NCBI GenBank assembly: GCA_020041925.1
Contig: CP083409.1
Length of the DNA: 64,000 bases
DNA from: Faucicola osloensis_D
GTDB taxonomy: Bacteria; Pseudomonadota; Gammaproteobacteria; Pseudomonadales; Moraxellaceae
Reading direction: 5' to 3' (one strand)
Part shown: piece after piece, positions 54,006 through 62,526 of the stretch
Layout: every line of letters starts with the position of its first letter
How positions within the stretch are numbered: the first letter of the stretch is position 1
Notes under the pieces: model-generated
Told to the model about the DNA's origin: nothing
What the model saw: the letters and a program-made list of their open reading frames with translations, nothing else
Databases searched by the model: none
Translations under genes and position numbers: made by a program

Positions 54006-54107
54006 TATTGTGTTGCCTTGTCAGTCTATATTGGTGAGGTAGGCATACTACCCAAAATCCGCTACAATAACTTGCAAGCTATTAATAGCGATTTAAAGGA
54101 ATAAATC

Positions 54108-55010
54108 ATGACAACAGCAAATACTTCATCCATCAAGCAGGTGACAGTAGCGGGCGGCGGCGTACTGGGTTCTCAAATCGCCATGCAAAATGCCTTTTTT
54201 GGCTTTAACGTCACTATCTTTGATCAAGAACCTGAAAAAGTCAAAGGGCGCATCGCAAAACTCATGCCCATCTATGCCAAATTCTATGACAAAAGCCCAG
54301 CCCAAGCCCAAGTAATCACCCATGCGATTCGCTATGTGACTGACTTAGGCGAAGCGGTGGCACAGGCTGATTTGGTCATCGAAGCCTTACCAGAAGTCCT
54401 TGATATCAAAAATGAATTTTATAAGACGCTGGCAAAGCTAGCGCCAAGTCACACGATTTTTGCCAGTAACAGCTCAACGTTGATTCCTAGCCAAATGGTC
54501 GAAGCCACAAGTCGTCCCGATAAATTTTTGGCATTACACTTTGCCAACCGTATCTGGGTGAACAACACCGCAGAAGTCATGGGCTCAGCACATACTGACC
54601 CTGCGGTATTTGACAGCATTGTTGCTTATGCCAAAGCCATTGGCATGGTGGCGTTACCCCTCAATAAAGAACAGCCTGGCTATATCTTAAATACCCTATT
54701 AGTGCCTTTCTTAAATGCCGGTATGCACTTGTATGCCAATGACATTGCCGATCCGCAGACCGTTGATAAAACTTGGATGATTGGTACAGGCGCACCGATG
54801 GGACCGTTTGCCATCATGGATATCGTAGGAGTTAATACCATTGTTAATATCAGCCAGCAAAAAGCCAAAACAGGCTCGAAAACTGCCGAGCGATTTATCC
54901 AAAAACTGCAAACCGAACTGATTGATAAAGGTCGCACAGGGTTTGAAGTGGGGAAGGGTTTTTATGATTATCCAAACCCGGCTTATAAAGACCCTGATTT
55001 TTTAAAATAA
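54108..55010 (+). CDS. 3-hydroxyacyl-CoA (3-hydroxybutyryl-CoA) dehydrogenase
   Basis: 300-residue NAD(P)-dependent dehydrogenase of the HAD family. The Rossmann motif GGGVLGSQIA is at the N terminus, SNSSTL in the middle, and the catalytic His is in LHFANRIWVNNTAEV, with the partner Glu. The usual HFANP-type Pro is Arg here. The C-terminal domain ends in GFYDYPNP. It interconverts 3-hydroxyacyl-CoA and acetoacyl-CoA and could serve fatty acid breakdown or PHA supply. It stands alone; AAAGGA precedes the ATG and a terminator follows. Confidence 0.88.
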   Translation: MTTANTSSIKQVTVAGGGVLGSQIAMQNAFFGFNVTIFDQEPEKVKGRIAKLMPIYAKFYDKSPAQAQVITHAIRYVTDLGEAVAQADLVIEALPEVLDIKNEFYKTLAKLAPSHTIFASNSSTLIPSQMVEATSRPDKFLALHFANRIWVNNTAEVMGSAHTDPAVFDSIVAYAKAIGMVALPLNKEQPGYILNTLLVPFLNAGMHLYANDIADPQTVDKTWMIGTGAPMGPFAIMDIVGVNTIVNISQQKAKTGSKTAERFIQKLQTELIDKGRTGFEVGKGFYDYPNPAYKDPDFLK

Positions 55011-55022
55011 GCGTCAAAAAAG

Positions 55023-55050
55023 TTTAAAAGTCAGTATTTAAAAGTCAGTG
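55023..55050 (+). repeat. 14-base direct duplication
   Basis: TTTAAAAGTCAGTA (55023-55036) is followed by TTTAAAAGTCAGTG (55037-55050), just after the dehydrogenase stop. Confidence 0.65.
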
Positions 55051-55057
55051 GATGACA

Positions 55058-55091
55058 AAAGCCCACTGACCCAAAATGGGCTTTGTTTTTT
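55058..55091 (+). terminator. Terminator of the 3-hydroxyacyl-CoA dehydrogenase gene
   Basis: AAAGCCCA (55058-55065) pairs with TGGGCTTT (55077-55084), followed by GTTTTTT. Confidence 0.75.
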
Positions 55092-55181
55092 ATCTTCTAT
55101 TGCGGCAGCACCCACGCCTAGCACTTGCCAAAGCCAACAATTTACCCCAAAATGATAAAAAATTGTTGCCAAAAATCCCCG

Positions 55182-58130
55182 ATGAAGCCGACCACCGCCC
55201 AACAAGTCAACACCTTATTATATTATTTGCAGACCAAACAGACACCGCCGTTTAAGATTCTGTTTTGGGAAAACTTGCAAAAGATTGACTTTGATTATTC
55301 AGCCAACAGCCTACAACAACTCAGTCGGTTTTTTGCAGCAATGGCAAAACGCCACATTCAATTGCCACAATTATTGGCAAAACAAAGCGGGCAAGCACTT
55401 ATAGTAGCGCTCGCCGCTTATATTGCAGACTATTTAGCCAAAACCACCGGGCAACCGATTGCTTGGTATGACTATGACAGGATGTCAGCGCAGCTGGCAC
55501 GGCAAAATAAGCACCCCACCCAGTCACAGTTACCTGCCGATTTTTACAGCTCACTCACCGCGCGTATCGGGCACACAGTCTATTGCCAACCGCTCAAGTT
55601 ATTACCAGATTTGCTGCAGGGTAAGGAGGTGTTGCCACAGTTTATTGCCCAGATGACACAAACCCTCTATCAGCAATCGCAAGTCAACTTATTGCAATCG
55701 CCTGAGGCGGTGTGTCAAGGCTATTTGGCAAAAGTGAAAACAGGTAAACTACAGGATTCTGCTATCGCATTTTCTACCTATCTGGCAGCAGTGAATTTTG
55801 ATCATAGCCGTGATAGCTTAGTGCAAATTGATGAGGCATTATCGGCTATCCAGCAGGCGTTTGGGTTTACGCAAGCGGATTATCTGGATTTTTTGCAAGA
55901 CACCTCACGTCAAGCATTTTGTTATTTGCTGGGGTTTTATATTGGCGTGACCAGCAGTCGCTTGGCAAATGCGCCCGTGCGCTGGGTATCTTTTGCGCAG
56001 ATGTATGATAGCTTGGGCGAGGCGTTTGCTGAATGCCTTGAGCATAGTTTTGTACTGCTGTTTGAGGACTGCTATCGCACGCCGATGCTGGTAGTGACCA
56101 ATCGGTTATTTGGACTTGCTAGCAATTTTCCGACCACCGCTGCTGAGTTTGCGGATATTGTGCAACGGCAAAATGCAGGTCACTTAGCGGTTTATCCTTA
56201 TCAAGATGCTGTGAGCGCTACCACTGACTTGCCAGCGCTTTGGACGTCAGCCATGCAGGCGGCGAGTGCGTTGGTGGCGTCTGTGCTATCAAGGCTATCA
56301 CAAGGTGAGCCAATTTTACCTTGTGTGTATCAAGCCTATACCAGCGACAATACAGCCGATGAATTAACCGCATTTAATCCATCTAATATTAAGCTGTTAT
56401 CACCTAGCGATACGGATTTAGACACAGTTACAGCCACAGATACAGATAAGCTGATTGATAGCCTCTACCAAACGCTGCATCAAAATCCACAATTAGCCCC
56501 CATAATCGTCGGCTGTTTTGATAGCTATACCAATTTGCCGATGGGGCGTACTGAAGGGATCGTGATTGAGATATGGGTGTATGAAAACCCTCGCTTAGAG
56601 CTGCAGCTTGTGTTGCCGTATCAGTCTGCCAATGATTGGCACAGTCTAAAAATTTATCCGTTAGTCAGTCATCAAAACAGCGCACAAACAGCGATTACGT
56701 CAGAGCAAATAACCGCGTTAACCACTGACTTTTACCAAGCACTGCTAAGCACACCTTTAACACAAAATACCGCGGTCAAAACGCTGTGGCAAGATGCCTA
56801 TGTCAATCAACTTGATAGCTGGGTATTGCCGCCCAAAGACCAGCGTATCCAGCAACAAAACGCGCAGCTGGTGACGCATTTTGATTTTGCGCTATTACCG
56901 ATACTCGATAATCAACCCAATGTGAATATGGCAGCTTTTGACTATACCAGCATTGATTGGCGCGGGTTTGATTTGGCGAAACATATTTTGCAAGCCAGCC
57001 ACCATGAACAACGCTATTTGCAAGTATACGTTAGTGATAACTTGATTAAAGATGAACTGTATCGGCAAGTAGAAGCGACTGAGGATTTATATCGCTATGG
57101 CAAAGTAGTGTGGGGTGTTGTGATAAAATCTGATGCGGCGTTAACCCAGCCTATGTCAGAAGAGGAACGAGACACGCCTTTTGCCAACCATCGGGTAAGT
57201 TGTGCCGACATTTTGTTTGATCCAAGCGGGCAAGCAAGGGTAGAAGATTTGCAAGCCAAGGCCAGTCAATTAATGGATGCGGTTAGTACAGTCAATCAGC
57301 CGCCAAATACTACGCCTGATGTGTCGTTTTATCAATTACATTGCCAAGACGACACATCTAGGGTGTTCAATTTGGCTTATCCAGCCAGTATCGCAGCGAC
57401 AAACTATCGGATAACTAACAGTTGGATTTGGCGGCGTCATTTGCCCAATGGCATGTTATCAAACAGCATAGTGCCCATTATCATTCATACTAATGCTTAC
57501 CAAAATAAAGCCGAGCAGGGCGAAATTATGGTATTGCCTAGCCAATTATGGGATAAAGCCTATTATCACTATTGGCTAAGTTTGGCTTATGAGCAATTTG
57601 GGCAAGATTATGATTTACTTCCCTATATCCACTGGCAGCAAAAATACGCACAGGATAGCACCGATGCCGCAACCCAAAAGCGGCTATGGCCAAAATTTAA
57701 ACCCAACCGAGCACCCAGCCGAGAACAAAGTTCAGCTATCGGATTGATGTCAGACAAGCTAGAAAATCCAATGCCAGCTACTGCTAAGCAACAGGGCAGT
57801 TTGCAACAATCGACTATTCAACAAGCGAATATTCAAAAAACAGCTGGGCAAAAACTTGCTGATGTAAAGCCAGTTTCACAGCCATCAACAGAGTTAACAC
57901 CCCAGACAGCACAGGCAGCCAAAATATCACAGACATCACAGACACCAAAGGCAATGCCGCCCTCTTCGCTGTCCAATGAATTGGCGCAGCAACTCAAGAA
58001 TGACAAGCTGCGCTTACAAACCCAATTATCCACTAAAGATACAGCCAAAGAAAAAAAATTCCTGCTGATTGCTATCGGTGGGGTGCTAATTTTGATTATC
58101 ATGGTGATACTGGTCAAATTGATGCGATAA
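55182..58130 (+). CDS. Large tail-anchored protein of unknown function with an internal domain duplication
   Basis: 982 residues from the ATG at 55182; an ATG at 55152 and a TTG at 55125 are also in frame, none with a good ribosome binding site. I do not recognise the family. A segment near residues 36-101 (FDYSANSLQQL, LAAYIADYLAKTTGQPIAWYDYDRM) recurs near 206-275 (FDHSRDSLVQI, LLGFYIGVTSSRLANAPVRWVSFAQM), so the N-terminal part is a tandem duplication. The centre is globular without motifs I can name. A Gln/Thr/Ser-rich linker (about 860-930) leads to one C-terminal membrane segment and LMR, so the bulk should face the cytoplasm. It is monocistronic. Confidence 0.8.
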   Translation: MKPTTAQQVNTLLYYLQTKQTPPFKILFWENLQKIDFDYSANSLQQLSRFFAAMAKRHIQLPQLLAKQSGQALIVALAAYIADYLAKTTGQPIAWYDYDRMSAQLARQNKHPTQSQLPADFYSSLTARIGHTVYCQPLKLLPDLLQGKEVLPQFIAQMTQTLYQQSQVNLLQSPEAVCQGYLAKVKTGKLQDSAIAFSTYLAAVNFDHSRDSLVQIDEALSAIQQAFGFTQADYLDFLQDTSRQAFCYLLGFYIGVTSSRLANAPVRWVSFAQMYDSLGEAFAECLEHSFVLLFEDCYRTPMLVVTNRLFGLASNFPTTAAEFADIVQRQNAGHLAVYPYQDAVSATTDLPALWTSAMQAASALVASVLSRLSQGEPILPCVYQAYTSDNTADELTAFNPSNIKLLSPSDTDLDTVTATDTDKLIDSLYQTLHQNPQLAPIIVGCFDSYTNLPMGRTEGIVIEIWVYENPRLELQLVLPYQSANDWHSLKIYPLVSHQNSAQTAITSEQITALTTDFYQALLSTPLTQNTAVKTLWQDAYVNQLDSWVLPPKDQRIQQQNAQLVTHFDFALLPILDNQPNVNMAAFDYTSIDWRGFDLAKHILQASHHEQRYLQVYVSDNLIKDELYRQVEATEDLYRYGKVVWGVVIKSDAALTQPMSEEERDTPFANHRVSCADILFDPSGQARVEDLQAKASQLMDAVSTVNQPPNTTPDVSFYQLHCQDDTSRVFNLAYPASIAATNYRITNSWIWRRHLPNGMLSNSIVPIIIHTNAYQNKAEQGEIMVLPSQLWDKAYYHYWLSLAYEQFGQDYDLLPYIHWQQKYAQDSTDAATQKRLWPKFKPNRAPSREQSSAIGLMSDKLENPMPATAKQQGSLQQSTIQQANIQKTAGQKLADVKPVSQPSTELTPQTAQAAKISQTSQTPKAMPPSSLSNELAQQLKNDKLRLQTQLSTKDTAKEKKFLLIAIGGVLILIIMVILVKLMR

Positions 58131-58248
58131 ATTTGCCCGATTTTTATTTGAAAAAAGTCAGCATACGCATCAAAAGGTCATAAAAATTTGTTATGCTAAC
58201 GGTCTGTAAGTTGGATGATGACAACAAAAAGAAAGATAGGGATACAAT

Positions 58249-59352
58249 ATGAAAATTATTGCTGATGGCAATATTGCTCATTTAAGCGATTTTTTTAATG
58301 AACACACTTTAGGGCGACCCATCGAATTGATTGCGATGGCAGGGCGTGAGATTGACGCGGCTGTGATAGATGAGCATCAGCCTGATATTTTGCTGGTACG
58401 TTCCGTCACGCCTGTCAACAAGCTGTTATTAGACAACAATAAAAGCGTCAAATTTGTCGGTAGTACCACCATCGGCATCGACCATGTCGATGTGGAGTAC
58501 CTTGCCAAGCGCGGTATCATTTTTGCCCATGCCGCTGGCTGTAGTAAGCATTCGGTTGCACAATATGTGGTGGCAGCGATTGCCAATTTGCGCCCTGACT
58601 ATTTATTCAAACCCATCAACCTTGGCATTATTGGGGTGGGCAATATCGGTAATACCCTCGCGCAATATGCGATTTCCTATGGCTGGAATGTGCTGGGCTA
58701 TGACCCACTCAAACCACCGTCGGTGGTGAACAACGCCAAACTTGAAACTGTACTGCAAGAAAGCAATGTGATTAGCTTCCACGTGCCACTCACGCATGCG
58801 CACAACAGCTCATATCCCACCCATCACGACTATCTGATGACCCCAGCACGTTGGCAAACGGTATCCGACACTGCCATCATCATCAATACCTCACGCGGTG
58901 AAGTGCTCGGTCGTGACGATATTGTCGCAAGCCCGAATGTGTGTGTGCTCGATGTGTTTGAGCACGAGCCCAATATCGATGCAGAGCTGCTCAAAGCCTG
59001 TAGTATCGTCACCCCGCATATCGCCGGTTATACCCTAGAAGGCAAACTTAGGGGCACACAGTTTGTCTATAATGCCTTATGCAAATATTTACAGGTTGCC
59101 CCAACGGTTGATTTTCATACCTTGATGCCAGCTGAAGTGCCGCTGTTTCAAGAAGTGCATAATCCACTCAAAGACCACGAGCGCCACCAACTGCTCAATA
59201 AAATTCCTGTGATGTATGACATCAAAGCCGATGACAAGCGTTTACGTAGTGTGGCAAATGCAAACGGTGATATTGAAGGCAAAGACTTTGATAACCTGCG
59301 TAAAAATTACCCGCTGCGCCGTGAATGGCAATCATACGTGTTTAAAATTTGA
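58249..59352 (+). CDS. pdxB: Erythronate-4-phosphate dehydrogenase
   Basis: Second step of the DXP-dependent pyridoxal phosphate pathway. It has 367 residues, close to E. coli PdxB. The N terminus MKIIADGNI, the segment VGSTTIGIDHVDVEYL with AAGCSKHSVAQYV (typical of PdxB) and the NAD site GVGNIG are present. The catalytic Arg, Glu and His lie in NTSRGEV, DVFEHEP and TPHIAGYT. The C-terminal PdxB dimerisation domain is kept. A terminator separates it from epmA. Confidence 0.95.
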   Translation: MKIIADGNIAHLSDFFNEHTLGRPIELIAMAGREIDAAVIDEHQPDILLVRSVTPVNKLLLDNNKSVKFVGSTTIGIDHVDVEYLAKRGIIFAHAAGCSKHSVAQYVVAAIANLRPDYLFKPINLGIIGVGNIGNTLAQYAISYGWNVLGYDPLKPPSVVNNAKLETVLQESNVISFHVPLTHAHNSSYPTHHDYLMTPARWQTVSDTAIIINTSRGEVLGRDDIVASPNVCVLDVFEHEPNIDAELLKACSIVTPHIAGYTLEGKLRGTQFVYNALCKYLQVAPTVDFHTLMPAEVPLFQEVHNPLKDHERHQLLNKIPVMYDIKADDKRLRSVANANGDIEGKDFDNLRKNYPLRREWQSYVFKI

Positions 59353-59380
59353 TAAAAATGTTTAATGTGAGATAAAGCAA

Positions 59381-59417
59381 AAATAGCCAGTATGGGAAAA
59401 TACTAGCTATTTTTTTT
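59381..59417 (+). terminator. Terminator of pdxB
   Basis: AAATAGCCAGTA pairs with TACTAGCTATTT (one mismatch) and runs into eight T. Confidence 0.75.
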
Positions 59418-59459
59418 GGGTCTGCTAATATTGTCGCAAATCCACCTATCCAAACTGCT

Positions 59460-60425
59460 ATGTCAACCACTTATCAACCTACTTGCACCCTACAAACCGC
59501 CCAAGCCCGTGCTGCGATGTACGCCACCATTCGCCAGTTTTTTGCCGAGCGACAGGTGCTAGAAGTGCAAACCCCGGTGATGTCACAGGCGGGCAACACC
59601 GATATATTTTTGCAATCCGTCTCTAGCAATGTCACTGTGGCCGACCATCCAACAACCTATTATCTACACACCTCACCTGAATTTGCCATGAAGCGTCTAT
59701 TGGCAGCTTGGCAAGTGCCGATATACCAGATTTGCCCCGTGTTTCGCGACAACGAAATTGGCAGCCGTCACAACATTGAATTTACCATGCTTGAATGGTA
59801 TCGTCCCAATTTTAGCTTGGATGAACTGGCAAAAGAAACCAATGACTTGGTGTCCGCGGTACTCGGCTATCCGGTGATTTTTGACCATTATCGCTATGTC
59901 GATGCCTTTATGGATTTTGTTAAAATTCATCCCTTCAATGCCAGTTGCGATACTCTCAAAGCCATCGCCAAAGATAATGGTCTTAATATTGATTTGGGGG
60001 AGGATCACCAAGGCTGGTTAGATTTATTATTTAGTCATTTGGTGGAGCCTAATTTGGGAAAAACGCTACCGACAATTATCTATGATTATCCTGTCGCCAC
60101 TGCCGCGCTTGCCAAGACAGTCACAGACAAAGACGGCAATCGGGTAGCTAGACGCTTTGAGCTGTATATCAATGGTCTTGAAATCGCCAATGCGTATGAT
60201 GAGTTGGCTGATGGACAAGCGCTGCGTCTGCGCTTTGATGAAGACAATGTGGCGCGTAAAAAACGCGGGCTACCTGTGATGCCAATTGACGAAAATCTGC
60301 TGGCAGCTTGTGATGCCCTGCCAGCTTGTAGTGGCATTGCGCTTGGCATCGATCGATTGCTGATGATTAAAACGGGCAAAACCCATATCCGCGATGTCAT
60401 CGCTTTACCCACCCCTCACGCCTAA
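59460..60425 (+). CDS. epmA: EpmA (PoxA/GenX), elongation factor P lysyltransferase
   Basis: Class II lysyl-tRNA-synthetase paralogue without the anticodon-binding domain, 321 residues, that attaches beta-lysine to EF-P. The class II motifs are seen: VLEVQTPVMSQAGNTDIF, the RDNEIGSRHNIEFTMLEWYR motif 2 region, GLEIANAYDEL and the motif 3 GIALGIDRLLM. It needs EpmB and EF-P, which are not in this window. The frame opens at the ATG at 59460; it is followed after 30 bases by a small transporter gene on the same strand. Confidence 0.95.
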   Translation: MSTTYQPTCTLQTAQARAAMYATIRQFFAERQVLEVQTPVMSQAGNTDIFLQSVSSNVTVADHPTTYYLHTSPEFAMKRLLAAWQVPIYQICPVFRDNEIGSRHNIEFTMLEWYRPNFSLDELAKETNDLVSAVLGYPVIFDHYRYVDAFMDFVKIHPFNASCDTLKAIAKDNGLNIDLGEDHQGWLDLLFSHLVEPNLGKTLPTIIYDYPVATAALAKTVTDKDGNRVARRFELYINGLEIANAYDELADGQALRLRFDEDNVARKKRGLPVMPIDENLLAACDALPACSGIALGIDRLLMIKTGKTHIRDVIALPTPHA

Positions 60426-60455
60426 CAGCAGTGAACTCAAAAAATAGGAATTGAT

Positions 60456-60935
60456 ATGAAAATTTGGCATTTATTTTTGGGGCTGATGGCAGGCTTGGGC
60501 ATCCCGATTCAAGCGGCGATTAATACCCGATTGGGCGCAATGTTTGGTGGTCAACCGTTAATGGCAGCATTTGTATCGTTTACGGTTGGCGCGCTATTAT
60601 TATTATTGGTGTCTTTGCTATTTGTCGATTGGCAAGCGGTACAATCGGGTTTATCAGACATGCAAATCAGTGATTGGTGGAAATGGCTTGGCGGTGCACT
60701 GGGCGCGTTTTTTGTTTTTGCGTCGATTTTTTTAGCGCCAAAAATCGGTGTTGCCAATACGGTGTTTTTATTTATTTTAGGTCAGCTGGTCATGGGCATG
60801 GTGGTGGATAGCTTGGGTTTATTTGGTATGCCTGTTAAAACGCTGCATTGGAGTAAATTTTTGGGGATTGTATTGATGCTGGTGGGCGTATCGTTTTTTA
60901 TGTTTGGACAAAAATGGTTTGCTAAGTCGTCATAA
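60456..60935 (+). CDS. YdcZ/DUF606 family small membrane transporter
   Basis: 159-residue protein with about five hydrophobic segments related to half-size drug/metabolite transporters (YdcZ family). GLMAGLGIPIQAAINTRLG, the glycine-rich GGALGAFFVFASIFLAPKIG and GQLVMGMVVDSLGLFG are typical. It should work as a dimer in the inner membrane; the substrate is unknown. It probably shares a transcript with epmA. Confidence 0.85.
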   Translation: MKIWHLFLGLMAGLGIPIQAAINTRLGAMFGGQPLMAAFVSFTVGALLLLLVSLLFVDWQAVQSGLSDMQISDWWKWLGGALGAFFVFASIFLAPKIGVANTVFLFILGQLVMGMVVDSLGLFGMPVKTLHWSKFLGIVLMLVGVSFFMFGQKWFAKSS

Positions 60936-60948
60936 GGCTATTTTTAGG

Positions 60949-61632
60949 TCAATGTTCAAATCCAATCGCTAATTGCTGGATATAATCATTGAATTTGTGT
61001 TCATCTTGCGAAGCAATCATAAAGGCATTGGGAATAGACTCATCCATACCCAGTAACATCACCACACCAAAATCCTCAGCTTGAAAATAGCGCTCATGCG
61101 GTTGACGCAGTTCGGTGATTTCACTGGCTAAACTTTGTAGTTTTTGTGCCAAATCCTGTGGGATTGTGATGCCATCAAAATCATAAATTTGTGCATGGTG
61201 TTTCAATCCACCATTGACGCCATTAATAATCGCTTGCGCCAGCAAAAACTCAGCCAGTGGCAATTCATCAAACCAATGAATTTCGCTTTGTTCAATCGCA
61301 TCAAAGTTGCGGCTCATTTGCACCATCGGGTTATGCTGTTTTTTTGGACTTAGGTCATCTACATGAATGCCCCAAACGCCGTCATTATCGCAGGTTTTGC
61401 CAATGACGAGATGGTCGCCCAAGCGTTCTAACGGCAATAAACCAAGATAATTAAAGCCACTATTGAGACTAGCGATATTGCCTAAAGTCAATAAATAATG
61501 ATACAAACCTGCAGGTAGTTGAAAGCCCAAGCCCTGCTCATTTTGCTCAATCATCGCCTGACTGACACCCAGCGGTTCGGGGTGATTCTCCAGTTGATAC
61601 AATAACTTAATAGCACTAATAGGGTTTAGCAT
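60949..61632 (-). CDS. SMI1/KNR4-like (SUKH) domain protein, tentative
   Basis: 227-residue cytoplasmic protein from the ATG at 61632; a TTG six bases upstream directly abuts the stop of the preceding gene. The N-terminal region has the layout of SMI1/KNR4 domains: LGFQLPAGLYHYLLTLGNIASLNSGFNYLG, then GLLPLERLG. The C-terminal part matches nothing that I know. Many SUKH proteins are immunity proteins for contact-dependent toxins, but no toxin gene is near, so a housekeeping role is as likely. It is cotranscribed with the YaiI gene. Confidence 0.6.
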   Translation of the reverse strand: MLNPISAIKLLYQLENHPEPLGVSQAMIEQNEQGLGFQLPAGLYHYLLTLGNIASLNSGFNYLGLLPLERLGDHLVIGKTCDNDGVWGIHVDDLSPKKQHNPMVQMSRNFDAIEQSEIHWFDELPLAEFLLAQAIINGVNGGLKHHAQIYDFDGITIPQDLAQKLQSLASEITELRQPHERYFQAEDFGVVMLLGMDESIPNAFMIASQDEHKFNDYIQQLAIGFEH

Positions 61633-61638
61633 AATCAA

Positions 61639-62100
61639 CTAGCGAATCCAAGCGTTCAAAATATTGGCAAAGGCTTGTTTGTCTTTGTCGCTATAGGGTG
61701 CTTGCCCACCTTGCTGTGAAGGTTCTAACACGCCCGTACTGCGCATGGTGTCCATAAAATCGCGCATATTAAGCTTTTGCTTGATATTGTCTCTGTCATA
61801 CACAAAACCGCGAGACGTGACTACCTTGGCGCCTTTTTCAATGCAGTCATTGGCGAGCGGGATATCACTGGTGATGACCACGTCGCCCGCTACACAGTGC
61901 GCTGCGATATAGTCATCTGCTTTATCAAAACCGCCTTCGACCACTGTCATCTGCAAAACTGGCAACCGCGGCAAAGCAATGGCACGATTGGCGACAAAAA
62001 TTGTGGTCGTCTGCGTGCGTTCCGCGGTTTTGATGATGATTTGCTTGGCAATATTCGGGATTGCGTCAGCGTCTATCCACAGGGTAATTTTTGCTGTCAT
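61639..62100 (-). CDS. YaiI/YqxD (UPF0178, DUF188) family protein
   Basis: 153-residue protein of a widespread family with a PIN-like fold and unknown activity. LWIDADAIPN at the N terminus, EGGFDKADDYIAAHC, DVVITSDIPLANDCIEKGA and TSRGFVYDRDNI are family hallmarks; the Asp residues could bind metal. I start at ATG 62100; a GTG at 62109 is possible. Its stop directly abuts the next gene, so the two are an operon. Confidence 0.9.
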   Translation of the reverse strand: MTAKITLWIDADAIPNIAKQIIIKTAERTQTTTIFVANRAIALPRLPVLQMTVVEGGFDKADDYIAAHCVAGDVVITSDIPLANDCIEKGAKVVTSRGFVYDRDNIKQKLNMRDFMDTMRSTGVLEPSQQGGQAPYSDKDKQAFANILNAWIR

Positions 62101-62118
62101 GGCTTTCACTAAAAAGGA

Positions 62119-62451
62119 TTAGTCGTCTAGCAAATCAAGCTGTTTGGCAGACTGGAATAACACATTTGAGCGGTTGCCCGAACGGCAGAACATAAACACG
62201 GGTTTTTCTGCTTGATTAAAAATCTCGGCAAACTGTTCAACTTGCTCACGGGTTAATTGACCACCAACGACCGGTAGATAATGATAGGCGAGCCCTGCTT
62301 GCTGTGCTTTAGTAGCGATATCCGTTTGCAGCGGTTGGTTGGGTTCTTCGCCATCGGGGCGGTTGTTGATGATGGTTTTAAAACCCTGCGCCGCGATTTT
62401 TTCAACTTGCTGTGGCTCAATTTGACCATAAAAAACTGTATTGTTTGGCAT
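62119..62451 (-). CDS. DUF442 (TIGR01244-type) phosphatase/sulfurtransferase-like protein
   Basis: 110-residue protein with a protein-tyrosine-phosphatase-like P loop, MFCRSGNRS (C-x5-R). FKTIINNRPDGEEPNQP is typical of the family, which is often fused to or neighbouring persulphide dioxygenases (Blh). None is next to it here. A role in sulphide oxidation or as a small phosphatase is inferred from family only. AAGGA lies ahead of the ATG. It sits downstream of a SulP permease on the same strand. Confidence 0.85.
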   Translation of the reverse strand: MPNNTVFYGQIEPQQVEKIAAQGFKTIINNRPDGEEPNQPLQTDIATKAQQAGLAYHYLPVVGGQLTREQVEQFAEIFNQAEKPVFMFCRSGNRSNVLFQSAKQLDLLDD

Positions 62452-62526
62452 ATTGTGTTTCCTTATAAAGTTAGCGATAAAGTTAGCGTTGATTATTCAT
62501 GTTTTTACTGACTGCGACAAGTATAT

